A DNA stretch of 64,000 nt from UBA6168 sp964442355 (lineage in GTDB: Bacteria; Bacteroidota; Bacteroidia; Chitinophagales; Saprospiraceae), in NCBI GenBank assembly GCA_964442355.1, contig CAYTZS010000003.1, positions 1 through 64,000 on the forward strand, written 5' to 3'. Of the stretch, positions 16,648-25,330 are shown piece by piece. The stretch's first letter is position 1. The number at the start of each line of letters is the position of its first letter. Made by a program: the position numbers and the translations under genes. Below the pieces are notes generated by a model. That model was not told the origin of the DNA. It did no database searches and saw only the letters and a program-made list of their open reading frames with translations.

Positions 16648-16941
16648 AATGGTCGCAGCTTGCATCAAGAATAATCTTGCGCTGCAAACCAGGAATTATT
16701 GCAGGTTTTTACAATAGGCCGCCGTTATATTTATTCCTATTCAACGCACGGCGGCAAAGCTCCTAACCCCTCATGCCTAAAACTTGACGGCATGTAGTCG
16801 AAGCCTATCCATTTTTGAGAAAATACCGCTCGAAGCCATTTTTTGTGACAAACTTTGAACCCGACTAAACTTTTGCCCCTGTGTCAACTGTTTAGAAACC
16901 TTCTGCCCGACCTCAACGACCTATTTCAACAAACCCATCTG

Positions 16942-18774
16942 ATGAAAATTCTTCTACAATACCTCGCACCCCACAAATGGCTTGTGCTACTGACGTTGGT
17001 GCTGGCCGCCATCAACACAGGCTTTTCGCTCATGGACCCCATCCTCTTGGGCAAGCTCGTGACCCTCGCCAACGACCACCAGAGTGCATCGCCGCAGTTC
17101 GATTGGTCGCATTTTTTCTGGAGCTACGAGCGCATCGAAAGAAAGGGACAGCCCTATCTTCAAATGGGTGTAGTTTACATCTTGATTGCCTCCATCTCCG
17201 TGGCGATGGTGAGCCGCATCGCCAAGGCTTTCCAAGATTACGGCCTCAACCTCATCATCCAAAAATTCGGGGCCAAGGTGTTCACGGATGGCTTGCAACA
17301 TGCGATGAAGCTGCCCTACCAAGACTTTGAGGACCAGCGCAGCGGGGAGACGCTGTCCATCCTCACCAAGGTGCGCACCGACGTGGAGAAGTTCATGATT
17401 AGCTTTATCAATATCCTATTGGGCGTGTTGGTGGGCGTTGTATTTGTGTTTGTATATGCATCCATTTATATCAATTGGCGCATACCTGTGGCATACGTAT
17501 TTGGCATCATTATTCTCACTTGGGCCACCAATAAATTGAGCAAAAAGATAAAGTCCATACAAAAGAACATCGTGAGTGAAACCACCGCCCTTGCTGGCTC
17601 CACGACCGAATCGCTCCGCAATATAGAACTGGTAAAAAGCCTTGGCCTCACTACCCAGGAGATTGAGCGCTTAAATAAAAACACGTATAAAATATTAGGT
17701 CTGGAATTGACAAAAGTAAAACGCATACGCAGCATAAGTTTCGTGCAAGGCACGATGGTGAATACGCTTCGGCAAATCATATTGTTCATCATCATGTGGC
17801 TCATTTTCAGGAACGAAATGGAGGCTGGGCAACTGGTGACGATGCAGGTTTTCTCGTTCTTTATCTTCGGCCCACTGCAAGAAATTGGCAACATATTGCT
17901 CTCCTACCGGGAGGCAGAGGCGTCGTTGAACAATTTCAACAACTTAATGAACAAGCCACCAGAAGCTGTCCCAGTGGCTCCGAAGCACTTGGGCGAAATC
18001 GAAACCTTGTCATTTAACAATGTGATTTTCAAACATAAAACGGCCAGCCACCATGCCATTGACGGCATCAGTTTTAATGTAAAAAAAGGCGAAACCATAG
18101 CATTTGTTGGCCCCAGCGGCAGTGGAAAGTCAACGTTGATGAAATTAATGGTCGGGTTGTACCGTCCCCTGAATGGCAATATTTTGTACAACAACTTGGA
18201 TGAAACCGAGATACATTATGACGATTTGAGGAATCAAATCGGCTTCGTCACACAGGACACCAACCTGTTTAGCGGCACCATCCGTGAAAACTTGCTGTTT
18301 GTGAACCCTGCTGCCTCCGAGGCTGACATTCAATTGGCACTCCAGCAAGCCTCCTGCAACAACCTGCTCGCCCGTGCGGAAAAAGGATTGGACACAGTCA
18401 TCGGTGAGGGTGGGTTGAAGCTTTCTGGCGGTGAAAAGCAGCGTATTTCCATTGCTCGTGCGCTGCTCCGCAAGCCTAAGCTCCTTATTTTCGATGAGGC
18501 GACCTCAGCATTGGATTCCATCACCGAGGAGGAAATAACGGCCACGATTAAAGCGATTTCTCACTCCAAATCGCAGATTACCATCCTCATTGCACACCGC
18601 TTGAGCACCATCATGCACGCCGACAGGATTTATGTTTTGGAAAAAGGCGTGATGGCCGAAACAGGCACACACGCCCAATTGCTCCAAGAAAAAGGGTTGT
18701 ACTACGCCATGTGGCGGCAGCAGATTGGGGAACGCAAAAGCAGTACGGGCGAGCGGGTGGCAACTATGAACTAG
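16942..18774 (+). CDS. ABC exporter, fused permease and ATPase
   Basis: A 610-residue half-transporter of the MsbA/MDR type, working as a homodimer in the inner membrane. The N-terminal half carries six membrane segments (first at LVLLTLVLAAINTGFSLMD). The C-terminal half has all ATPase motifs: Walker A GPSGSGKST, Q-loop VTQDTNLF, signature LSGGEKQR, Walker B LLIFDEATSAL and the switch His in AHRLSTI. The substrate cannot be told and may be lipid, peptide or drug. The frame is open to an ATG at 16855, but the usual start of this group is MKILLQYLAPHKW at 16942. Its stop shares the tetranucleotide CTAG with the stop of the convergent pcrB gene. Confidence 0.93.
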   Translation: MKILLQYLAPHKWLVLLTLVLAAINTGFSLMDPILLGKLVTLANDHQSASPQFDWSHFFWSYERIERKGQPYLQMGVVYILIASISVAMVSRIAKAFQDYGLNLIIQKFGAKVFTDGLQHAMKLPYQDFEDQRSGETLSILTKVRTDVEKFMISFINILLGVLVGVVFVFVYASIYINWRIPVAYVFGIIILTWATNKLSKKIKSIQKNIVSETTALAGSTTESLRNIELVKSLGLTTQEIERLNKNTYKILGLELTKVKRIRSISFVQGTMVNTLRQIILFIIMWLIFRNEMEAGQLVTMQVFSFFIFGPLQEIGNILLSYREAEASLNNFNNLMNKPPEAVPVAPKHLGEIETLSFNNVIFKHKTASHHAIDGISFNVKKGETIAFVGPSGSGKSTLMKLMVGLYRPLNGNILYNNLDETEIHYDDLRNQIGFVTQDTNLFSGTIRENLLFVNPAASEADIQLALQQASCNNLLARAEKGLDTVIGEGGLKLSGGEKQRISIARALLRKPKLLIFDEATSALDSITEEEITATIKAISHSKSQITILIAHRLSTIMHADRIYVLEKGVMAETGTHAQLLQEKGLYYAMWRQQIGERKSSTGERVATMN

Positions 18775-19511
18775 CCTCCGTGTACTGCCGCGGCCATTTC
18801 CCGAACCAGCCCGGGGTCTTTCTCGATGGCATTCCCCACCACAATCACATCTGCACCAGCCTTGACGTTTGCGGCGGCCTTCTCCGGTGTGCGTATGCCC
18901 CCACCCACAATTAACGGGATGGACAGCGCCCCACTTACCGACTCGATGATATGCTCCGGCACGGGCGTCTGTGCGCCGCTGCCTGCGTCCATGTACATGA
19001 GCCGCAGGCCGAGCATTTCGCCAGCCATGGCGGTGCAAACTGCGATGTCGTCCTTGTGCGTCGGGATGGGGCGGGTGTTACTCATGTAAAGCACGGAAGT
19101 CGGTGCGCCGCCGTCCATGAGCATGTAGCCAGTGGGCATGATTTCGAGCGGACTGAGCTTGAGGTAAGGCGCTGCGATGACGTGGTTGCCGATGAGCAGG
19201 TCGGGGTTTCTTCCGCTGATGAGCGAGAGGAACAATATGGCATCCGCCTTCCAACTGAGCTGGAGCGAGCTGCCGGGGAAAAGAATCATGGGGATATGAC
19301 AGCGCTCCTTGATGGCCAGCAGGCATTGGTCGAGGGCGTTGTTGACGATGAGGCTGCCGCCGATGAAGAAGTAGTCCACTTTGGCTTCCACGGCGAGGTC
19401 GAGCACTTTGTCCATGTTGCCGAGGCGCACTTTGTCGGGGTCAATGAGCACGACGAACTTTTTTTTGCCTTCGGCTTTTGCTTGTTGGAGGGATGCGAGG
19501 ATGTTTAGCAT
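18771..19511 (-). CDS. pcrB: geranylgeranylglyceryl/heptaprenylglyceryl phosphate synthase family
   Basis: A 246-residue TIM-barrel prenyltransferase that joins a polyprenyl diphosphate to glycerol-1-phosphate. Family marks are FVVLIDPDK at the start, the phosphate-binding loops FPGSS and VGGGIRTPEKA, AGADVIVVGNAIEKDP near the end, and YMDAGSGA in the middle. Bacteroidota carry GGGPS-family enzymes of largely unsettled product; which chain length is used cannot be read here. It stands alone, convergent with the ABC exporter gene with a 4-base overlap. Confidence 0.93.
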   Translation of the reverse strand: MLNILASLQQAKAEGKKKFVVLIDPDKVRLGNMDKVLDLAVEAKVDYFFIGGSLIVNNALDQCLLAIKERCHIPMILFPGSSLQLSWKADAILFLSLISGRNPDLLIGNHVIAAPYLKLSPLEIMPTGYMLMDGGAPTSVLYMSNTRPIPTHKDDIAVCTAMAGEMLGLRLMYMDAGSGAQTPVPEHIIESVSGALSIPLIVGGGIRTPEKAAANVKAGADVIVVGNAIEKDPGLVREMAAAVHGG

Positions 19512-19595
19512 AGGTTGTTGAGCTATGCCGCAAAGATAGGGCAGGATTTTACTTGGCAGCTTTTTTCAAGGCATTCCAGGCAGGCCAGCATAGGC

Positions 19596-20195
19596 TTAAT
19601 CCTTCCGTACCATTTCGATGGTTGTCAACCCCACATCCATGTCCATGCTTTTCAAGATTTGGTTTTTGTAATGATAAATGGACTTTCGCCCCCTCGAATT
19701 CAGCTTCTCGTACACATTGGCTACCGATTTCTCGATGGCATGGAAACTGCCCCCTTCTTCCGAGTAGGCCGTTGCAATGCCGCTTGGCTCTTTAAACATC
19801 ATCAGCGCCGCAGAATATTTGATGGGGCCGTTCAAGGTGGATTTCAGCTTGTCATCTTTGAAAAACTGGTATTGGTTGCCGATTCGTTTGGTCATTGAGG
19901 TGGAATACGGCTTGCCATTGACATTGACGTCCACCCTTGAATGCTCCAACTCGTTGTTCTTGTAGGTGGATTGGATTTTTACGTTCACCCGCACTGGCGC
20001 TACAATTTTGGTCTTGATTTCCGTGATGTTCACGTAAGTAGTTTGAACACCATCAACAGACTTGAAAGCCTTGAATTCCCCCACTGTCTTTCCATTGTGT
20101 AGCACATCAAACCGCAGCTCGTCAATCGGTTTGGCGCCCATGAACGACAGCAGCAAAACCAAATGGAGGTATAAGATTCGCCTTGTCATGGCCAA
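19596..20195 (-). CDS. DUF6134-like exported protein
   Basis: A 199-residue protein with an N-terminal hydrophobic signal (ILYLHLVLLLSFMGA) and a beta-rich body. The opening ELRFDVLHNGKTVGEFKAFK followed by an I.T.I...V.V....Y...ELEHSRVDVNVNGKP pattern fits the DUF6134 family of secreted Bacteroidota proteins, whose role is unknown. The fold is probably a lipocalin-like or antiparallel beta sheet. It may form a transcription unit with the glycosyltransferase gene 129 bp upstream. The start could also be the second Met at 20189. Confidence 0.65.
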   Translation of the reverse strand: MAMTRRILYLHLVLLLSFMGAKPIDELRFDVLHNGKTVGEFKAFKSVDGVQTTYVNITEIKTKIVAPVRVNVKIQSTYKNNELEHSRVDVNVNGKPYSTSMTKRIGNQYQFFKDDKLKSTLNGPIKYSAALMMFKEPSGIATAYSEEGGSFHAIEKSVANVYEKLNSRGRKSIYHYKNQILKSMDMDVGLTTIEMVRKD

Positions 20196-20324
20196 TATTT
20201 TAGCACTTGCTGCACATCACTGCTCTGCAAAATTGCTGCTCGCAACTTGCAAAATCCCAAGTACCTGACCATTGATTTTAGTGGTGGGAAAAACTGAGGA
20301 TTATCAGCGTCTGTTGAAGAGGCA

Positions 20325-21122
20325 CTATGGCCCAGCCTGCTTTCTGCCCTGCCAAAGCTCATCCAGCAACCGATAGCGCAACCGCACCATTCGGGCATTG
20401 CGCAAGCTGATGGTCAAGCCAGCCCTGCCATCCAGAAAGCCGAGTTTGAGAAAATAGGTACGAATGAAGCGGGCGGGCGGCGACAGCCAGCGTTTCGCAA
20501 AAGTCGCTCGTTTACCCTTGGCAAACTGTTCCTCAGCGGCTAGTCGGGCGTATTTTTCGATGCGACGGAGGTGGTCGGCGCTGTCCTTGTACGAGTAGTG
20601 CAGCAGCTTACCGGCCAACTTAATTATTTGATAATCAGCAGGTATGCGAAGGGTCTCATGTACAAAGTCCCCCTGCCACTCGACGTGCTTCCGGTGAAAG
20701 AGGCGCACCTTCCAGTCGGGGTACCAGCCGCTGTGTCGAATCCACTGGCCGCAGTAGCTGGTGATGCGGTTGAGCGAATATACCTCACCGATTTTGGGTT
20801 GCAGTTTTTTCAGCGAGGCAATGAGTTCGTCGGACAGCACCTCGTCGGCATCAATCGAAAGTATCCAGTCGTGCCGGGCCAAGGCATTGCCGATGTTCTT
20901 GGTTTTTGCGAAGCCGAACCACTCCTGCTGCACCACTTTTGCCCCCAATTTTTCACAAATCTCAATCGTGCCATCGGTGCTTTGGGTATCGAGCACCAGC
21001 ACCTCGTCGCAAACCTTGCCCAGCGCCTCCACGCATGGGCCAATTGTTTCGGCGACATTGTGGGTGATGATGACGGCGGAGAATGGAGAATTAAGAGTTG
21101 AGAATTGAGAATGGTCAACCAT
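20325..21122 (-). CDS. family 2 glycosyltransferase (WaaE/KdtX type)
   Basis: A 265-residue cytoplasmic glycosyltransferase with GT-A fold. It starts SAVIITHNVAETI, has DTQSTDGT and the metal-binding SIDADEVL (DxD), then RLFHRKHVEWQG and VHE. This pattern is that of lipopolysaccharide-core beta-glucosyltransferases of the WaaE group. It likely adds sugar to lipopolysaccharide or another surface glycan. The first 14 codons derive from an intergenic stuttering repeat (gagaattaagagttgagaattgagaatgg, complement), so the true start may differ from the ATG at 21122. The catalytic residues are intact. Confidence 0.88.
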   Translation of the reverse strand: MVDHSQFSTLNSPFSAVIITHNVAETIGPCVEALGKVCDEVLVLDTQSTDGTIEICEKLGAKVVQQEWFGFAKTKNIGNALARHDWILSIDADEVLSDELIASLKKLQPKIGEVYSLNRITSYCGQWIRHSGWYPDWKVRLFHRKHVEWQGDFVHETLRIPADYQIIKLAGKLLHYSYKDSADHLRRIEKYARLAAEEQFAKGKRATFAKRWLSPPARFIRTYFLKLGFLDGRAGLTISLRNARMVRLRYRLLDELWQGRKQAGP

Positions 21123-21185
21123 GCGGGAAATTTGTGGGCAAAAATGCGTGGGATTTGCGGGTATTTGTAATTTCAGCGCTCAAAA

Positions 21186-21296
21186 GCTTGACTTGATGGT
21201 ACACAGATTGAACGGATTTAACAGATTTGCACGGATTTGATTTGATTGAAAAGCTGTGTTAATCTGTTCAATCAGTTTAACCAGTGTACCATCCAA
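21186..21296. repeat. imperfect long inverted repeat upstream of the oxidoreductase
   Basis: gatggtacacagattgaacg... (from about 21195) is repeated inverted as ...cagtgtaccatc (to about 21294), with several mismatches and a roughly 35-base centre. Inside, words such as gattgaac and ggatttaacagattt repeat directly. It resembles the cacggatgacacggat palindromes near 43.7 and 44.1 kb in construction. Confidence 0.65.
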
Positions 21297-21312
21297 ATAT
21301 ATTATTAACTAA

Positions 21313-22515
21313 ATGGCAAAAATAGCAATGCTCGGCACCGGCTTCATCGCCGATTTTTACATCTCCGCCCTCCACGGCCAGCGCAGCCGTGACCGGGTCA
21401 TCATGGCCTACTCGACCACCCCAGAGCGGGCCGAACCATTCGCTGCGAAGCACAATATCCAGCATTGGACGAACGACCTGCACGAGGCCGTCAACCACCC
21501 GGATGTGGACATCGTGTGCATTGCCCTGCGCAATTACCAACACCTCGAAGCCGCCGAAGCGGCTGCCGCTGCGGGCAAAGCCGTGATGTGTACCAAACCC
21601 CTCGCCCGCAACGGCGAAGAGGCTTGGAAAATGCTGCAAGCCATTGAAAAAGCTGGGGTTTTCGGCGGCTACCTCGAAGACCTCGTTTACACGCCCAAAA
21701 ACCTGAAAGCCGCACAAAGCGTGCGTGACGGCGCCATCGGGCGGGTACTTTGGGCAAAATCACGGGAGACGCACCCTGGCCCGCACAGCCCGTGGTTTTG
21801 GGACATGAACCTCGCTGGTGGCGGTGCGCTGGTTGACCTTGGCTGCCACTGCATTGAGATTGCTCGCAACTTTATTGGCAAAAATGTGCGCCCCATCGAG
21901 GTCATGTGCTGGGCCGACACGCAGGTGAAGCCGATTGATGCCGAAGACCACGCCATCGGTTTGGTGAAATATGCCAACGGCGCCATCGGACAGTTCGAAG
22001 TGAGCTGGGCGTTCCGGGGCGGCATGGACCTCCGTGACGAGGTGATGGGCACCGAGGGCACCATTTGGCTCAACAACTTCCTGCGTACGGGCTTCGAGAT
22101 GTTCACCGCTCCCGGCCAGTCGGGCTATGTGGCCGAGAAGGCCGAGTCCGCCAGCGGCTGGCTCTTCCCTGTCGGCGACGAGACGAACGACCTCGGCTAC
22201 AACCACATGTTCACCGACATGCTGAACTCGATGGAGACTGGCAAACAGCCCATCGAAACCTTCTACGATGGCTATGTCGTGAACGAAATAATGGATGCCG
22301 CCTATCGCTCCGCAAAGTCGAAGCAATGGGAACCCATCAACCTGAAAGAATGGCGGGGACTACCTGACGAAGCCGTTCAAGTGCAAAAAGAGGTCGAATA
22401 CGATGCCGACCACTGGCTGCTGAAGGAAGAAATTTTGCCGGACGGCAACCGCAAGTTGCTCCTAAAGGTAAAGGCGACTGGTAAGCTGGTTCAGACGGAA
22501 ACGAAAGGGGCTTAA
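21313..22515 (+). CDS. Gfo/Idh/MocA family sugar oxidoreductase
   Basis: A 400-residue NAD(P)-dependent oxidoreductase. The N-terminal Rossmann fold is shown by AMLGTGFIADFY (GxGxxA type), with CTKPLARN in place of the usual EKP motif. The C-terminal alpha/beta domain carries the substrate side, including GGGALVDLGCHCIE (the G-D-x-G-x-H region). The enzyme probably oxidises a sugar or inositol hydroxyl. The substrate is unknown and no sugar genes adjoin it. It is monocistronic, and two hairpins follow it, the first overlapping its stop codon. Confidence 0.9.
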   Translation: MAKIAMLGTGFIADFYISALHGQRSRDRVIMAYSTTPERAEPFAAKHNIQHWTNDLHEAVNHPDVDIVCIALRNYQHLEAAEAAAAAGKAVMCTKPLARNGEEAWKMLQAIEKAGVFGGYLEDLVYTPKNLKAAQSVRDGAIGRVLWAKSRETHPGPHSPWFWDMNLAGGGALVDLGCHCIEIARNFIGKNVRPIEVMCWADTQVKPIDAEDHAIGLVKYANGAIGQFEVSWAFRGGMDLRDEVMGTEGTIWLNNFLRTGFEMFTAPGQSGYVAEKAESASGWLFPVGDETNDLGYNHMFTDMLNSMETGKQPIETFYDGYVVNEIMDAAYRSAKSKQWEPINLKEWRGLPDEAVQVQKEVEYDADHWLLKEEILPDGNRKLLLKVKATGKLVQTETKGA

Positions 22516-22525
22516 GCAAGCCCCT
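22506..22525 (+). terminator. terminator-like hairpin over the oxidoreductase stop codon
   Basis: An 8-bp perfect stem (22506-22513 with 22518-22525), loop aagc, followed six bases later by ttttt. The stop codon lies inside it. Confidence 0.6.
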
Positions 22526-22536
22526 CCTACCTTTTT

Positions 22537-22565
22537 GTGCCGACTGTGCTTAGCATAGTCGGCAC
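22537..22565 (+). terminator. second hairpin downstream of the oxidoreductase gene
   Basis: Arms gtgccgactgtgc (22537-22549) and gcatagtcggcac (22553-22565) pair with one mismatch around tta. No T-tract follows on the plus strand, but ttttt precedes it, so it may be a back-up structure. Confidence 0.5.
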
Positions 22566-22640
22566 TCATTCCATCATTTATAATGCTGGTTCGGCCAATT
22601 GGTGCGCCTGTTCCTTCAATTGTCAAACTTTTCAAAATCT

Positions 22641-25160
22641 CTAGATGACAACAGCCTTCAAGGTCAATTCTCCGATTCCTTCGGCATTTATCCTCACGAG
22701 ATAGATACCCGTTGCCACGTCTTTCCCAGCAGCAGTTTTCAGGTCCCAAATCAAGTCTGGGTAAATCTGTAGCGCTTCCACGCCAGAGCCGTTGGGTGGG
22801 CCAGGCACCTCGTTCCTGTTGAAGTGCCGCACCACTTTTCCATCTATGGTGTAGATGGTTACTTTGCATTTGGCGGGAAGGTTGGTGATTTTAAGGTAGC
22901 CGTTGCCTTCAAGGTCAGGGTAAGCTGCAGGATTGTAGTATGGGTTCGGCACGATTTGTACTTGGTCAAGTCGGCCATTCTGCTCCGGGCGAGGCACGAT
23001 GGCATAGGGAAAACCATCACCATCGGGGCCAATATTATTCAAGCCAATTAGAAACATTTGGCGCTGGCCAACCCCGGTTGTGGGGTCAAACGTCAGGAAG
23101 TCATTGGCTGCATAAGCTACGGCCAAGTAATAATAAGTTCGGTGGTTGATAAGGCGGCGGTCGCTGCCCTTGGCAAACAGGTCTTCCTTGATTGTGACGT
23201 TGCGCTGAATGCCCAGATTTTCACCCCGAATCACTTCCGCTGGCGAATACAGGAACTGCTCTGTACCGGGGCTGAGTTGGTAGTTCGGGTTCTTTTCAGC
23301 CTTCCAATTTATCATGGTTGAAAAACCGTTCTCCACATCACTTTGCAACACCAACCGAGCTTTGGTCGTGTCTCCAACATCGGAGAAACCAAAATTTGGC
23401 CCTGCCATCTGGTAGATGAGGTAGCCTTCAAAGTTGTAGGTTGAGTCCGATACGCCTCGCAGGTAGCCGAAGGCTGGTGCTTGAAAACCTTCCTCCAAAT
23501 TATTCGACCAACCATTGTTCGTCAAAATCAAAGTAATCTCCCGGTTGCCCGCAATCCAATCTATGTCAGGGGCATCAGGCCCTGCCAGTTGGGCACTTGG
23601 ATTGAAGCAGTTATCAAAATAGTCCTGCGCAAGGTCGTCAGCAGCGAAAAGACGGGTGAGGTCGGGGCATGGATAGTCAATGTTCGGGGCAAAGACGACC
23701 CCAAAAACAAGCTCGTTTACAGCACCGGGCTGGAGGAGAAAGGAGCCACAGGATTGTACAGTGCGAAGGTCATAACTTGTCAGCCCATTTGGATATTCAG
23801 GTCCAGGCTTACACATCGACCAGCCATTGGGGTCATTGGGTGCACTTGGATAGACGTATTTTGTATAATTTGTACTGATAGGGTCATAACCATCGCCTCC
23901 AAAAGTAAGAGGGGTTCCATTCTTCCAAGTTCCCGATAAAAACCTATAAAACTCAATGTCAGTGTTAGTATCGTATCCGCCAGAATGACCCGTGGTAATG
24001 GAGTTATATTGATAAACAAACGACGACATCCCCAATTCTTGATCAAATTCATTTATCGGCCCCCGCAAAATATCAATCCCCAGAGCAGGGATGTTGTAGC
24101 CGTAAGTGTCAACTCCATCACAAGTAATGCCAGGCTGCCCGTCCTCGTCGTCCACGTTATAGTAATAGGCAAAGTCACGGTCAGGGTCACAGCCAATGTA
24201 GTCGTCGAGGTGGCAACCAAGGTCAGCATCCATCCACAGCCCAAAAAACATCGAGTCAATATCCTCCTGCGCCCGATTGATGAACTTATGGCGCTGGAAT
24301 GTCATGTCGTTGAGTTGGTCTTCCGTGGAAAAAGCAAAGGCCGTTGCCTGTATTTCCATGTGGATGGGGATGCCGTTGGTTTCGCCGTGGATGGCGCCGC
24401 CGCCCTCGTCGTTGTAAATCCAGAACACCATCTGGTCGGGAAATTGTGGCACATCGCAGGAGACGATTTCCAGCGTTGGGAAATCTCCCGACAGTGGGCG
24501 ATAAACGCCGTCTCCGTCTTGGTCAAAAAAACCTGCCAGCCCTTGGTCGGAGTCAGGTAGGTCAAAGCCGTGCATTTGCGAAAAATGGGGATTGCCCCTG
24601 CCCGGCCAGCCTTTCACGCTCGCTGGAATGTCGGCCTCGGTGTACGGTTGCCCACCGTTTTGTGCCGCCTCCCAAAGTGCCAAATGTGCGTGGATGTCGC
24701 TGCCCTTCACCTCGAAATGTTTGTCCCAGTTGGCGCAAGTTTCGGCATCGGTTATGCCCTCGGTCGCTGAGAGGGGGCCGGGCCAGTAGTCGCTGTTGCC
24801 GTTGTAATTGCCGTAAGTCTGGCAAGCTACTTTGAGGTTACCGCCGGGGTCGAAGCCGCCGAGCCAGATGCCCGCTGCAAAGATGGCCGACACCTCCGGC
24901 TGTCCGGGCAGGGGCTTGGGCACCACGTATTTGCCATCCGACCTGTCCCACCACATGTCGCCGCCAGTGAGCAGGCGAGCCCGCACGTTGTTGATGTCCA
25001 TGTCTATCTGCGCCTGCGCCGTGGTGCAGGCCGAGCGGAAGTTGAGGGGCGGGTTGGCCTTGCCTTGTTTGGGCGGCTTTGGGTAGTCCCTCGAAATGGC
25101 AGGAAACAGCAGGCAGCAACAAACCGAAAAAGTAAAAAAGGACTTCAATTTGGCTTTCAT
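22641..25160 (-). CDS. large exported protein, short paralogue (T9SS-type tail)
   Basis: A protein of about 839 residues with a signal peptide (FFTFSVCCCLLFPAIS). It is a paralogue over its whole length of the 1354-residue protein at 26486-30550. Shared blocks include TAQAQIDMDINNVRARL, GGDMWWDRSDGKYVVPK, WIYNDEGGGAIHGETNGIP, WMDADLGCHLDDYIGCDPD and DRRLINHRTYYYLAVAYA. The end (VPNPYY ... LPAKCKVTIYTIDGKVVRHF ... GIYLVRI) has the FlgD-like/type IX sorting-tail layout. Nine or more Asp/Cys-rich positions suggest calcium binding and disulfides. The function is unknown; it is likely displayed on the surface. The frame runs to 25301, but the ATG at 25160 gives the signal peptide. It follows the PorV-like gene after a terminator-type hairpin. 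Confidence 0.75.
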   Translation of the reverse strand: MKAKLKSFFTFSVCCCLLFPAISRDYPKPPKQGKANPPLNFRSACTTAQAQIDMDINNVRARLLTGGDMWWDRSDGKYVVPKPLPGQPEVSAIFAAGIWLGGFDPGGNLKVACQTYGNYNGNSDYWPGPLSATEGITDAETCANWDKHFEVKGSDIHAHLALWEAAQNGGQPYTEADIPASVKGWPGRGNPHFSQMHGFDLPDSDQGLAGFFDQDGDGVYRPLSGDFPTLEIVSCDVPQFPDQMVFWIYNDEGGGAIHGETNGIPIHMEIQATAFAFSTEDQLNDMTFQRHKFINRAQEDIDSMFFGLWMDADLGCHLDDYIGCDPDRDFAYYYNVDDEDGQPGITCDGVDTYGYNIPALGIDILRGPINEFDQELGMSSFVYQYNSITTGHSGGYDTNTDIEFYRFLSGTWKNGTPLTFGGDGYDPISTNYTKYVYPSAPNDPNGWSMCKPGPEYPNGLTSYDLRTVQSCGSFLLQPGAVNELVFGVVFAPNIDYPCPDLTRLFAADDLAQDYFDNCFNPSAQLAGPDAPDIDWIAGNREITLILTNNGWSNNLEEGFQAPAFGYLRGVSDSTYNFEGYLIYQMAGPNFGFSDVGDTTKARLVLQSDVENGFSTMINWKAEKNPNYQLSPGTEQFLYSPAEVIRGENLGIQRNVTIKEDLFAKGSDRRLINHRTYYYLAVAYAANDFLTFDPTTGVGQRQMFLIGLNNIGPDGDGFPYAIVPRPEQNGRLDQVQIVPNPYYNPAAYPDLEGNGYLKITNLPAKCKVTIYTIDGKVVRHFNRNEVPGPPNGSGVEALQIYPDLIWDLKTAAGKDVATGIYLVRINAEGIGELTLKAVVI

Positions 25161-25285
25161 ACAATTCAATTTTGGCGAAATGAAGGACAGGCTCACGGCT
25201 ATGAACAGGGACTGATTGGAACAAACTTTGGCTTTGACTATTTCGAAACAGGAAGGAAAAAAGGAGAGCCGAGCAGAAAAAAAAC

Positions 25286-25312
25286 GGGAGCCACCTAGCA
25301 TTGGCGGCTCCC
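25286..25312. terminator. bidirectional terminator after the PorV-like gene
   Basis: gggagcc (25286-25292) pairs with ggctccc (25306-25312). T-runs follow on both strands (atttttt on plus, gtttttttt on minus). On the minus strand it lies just past the PorV-like gene stop, so the 886-codon paralogue frame downstream probably needs read-through or its own promoter. Confidence 0.7.
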
Positions 25313-25330
25313 ATTTTTTATGACACCAAA

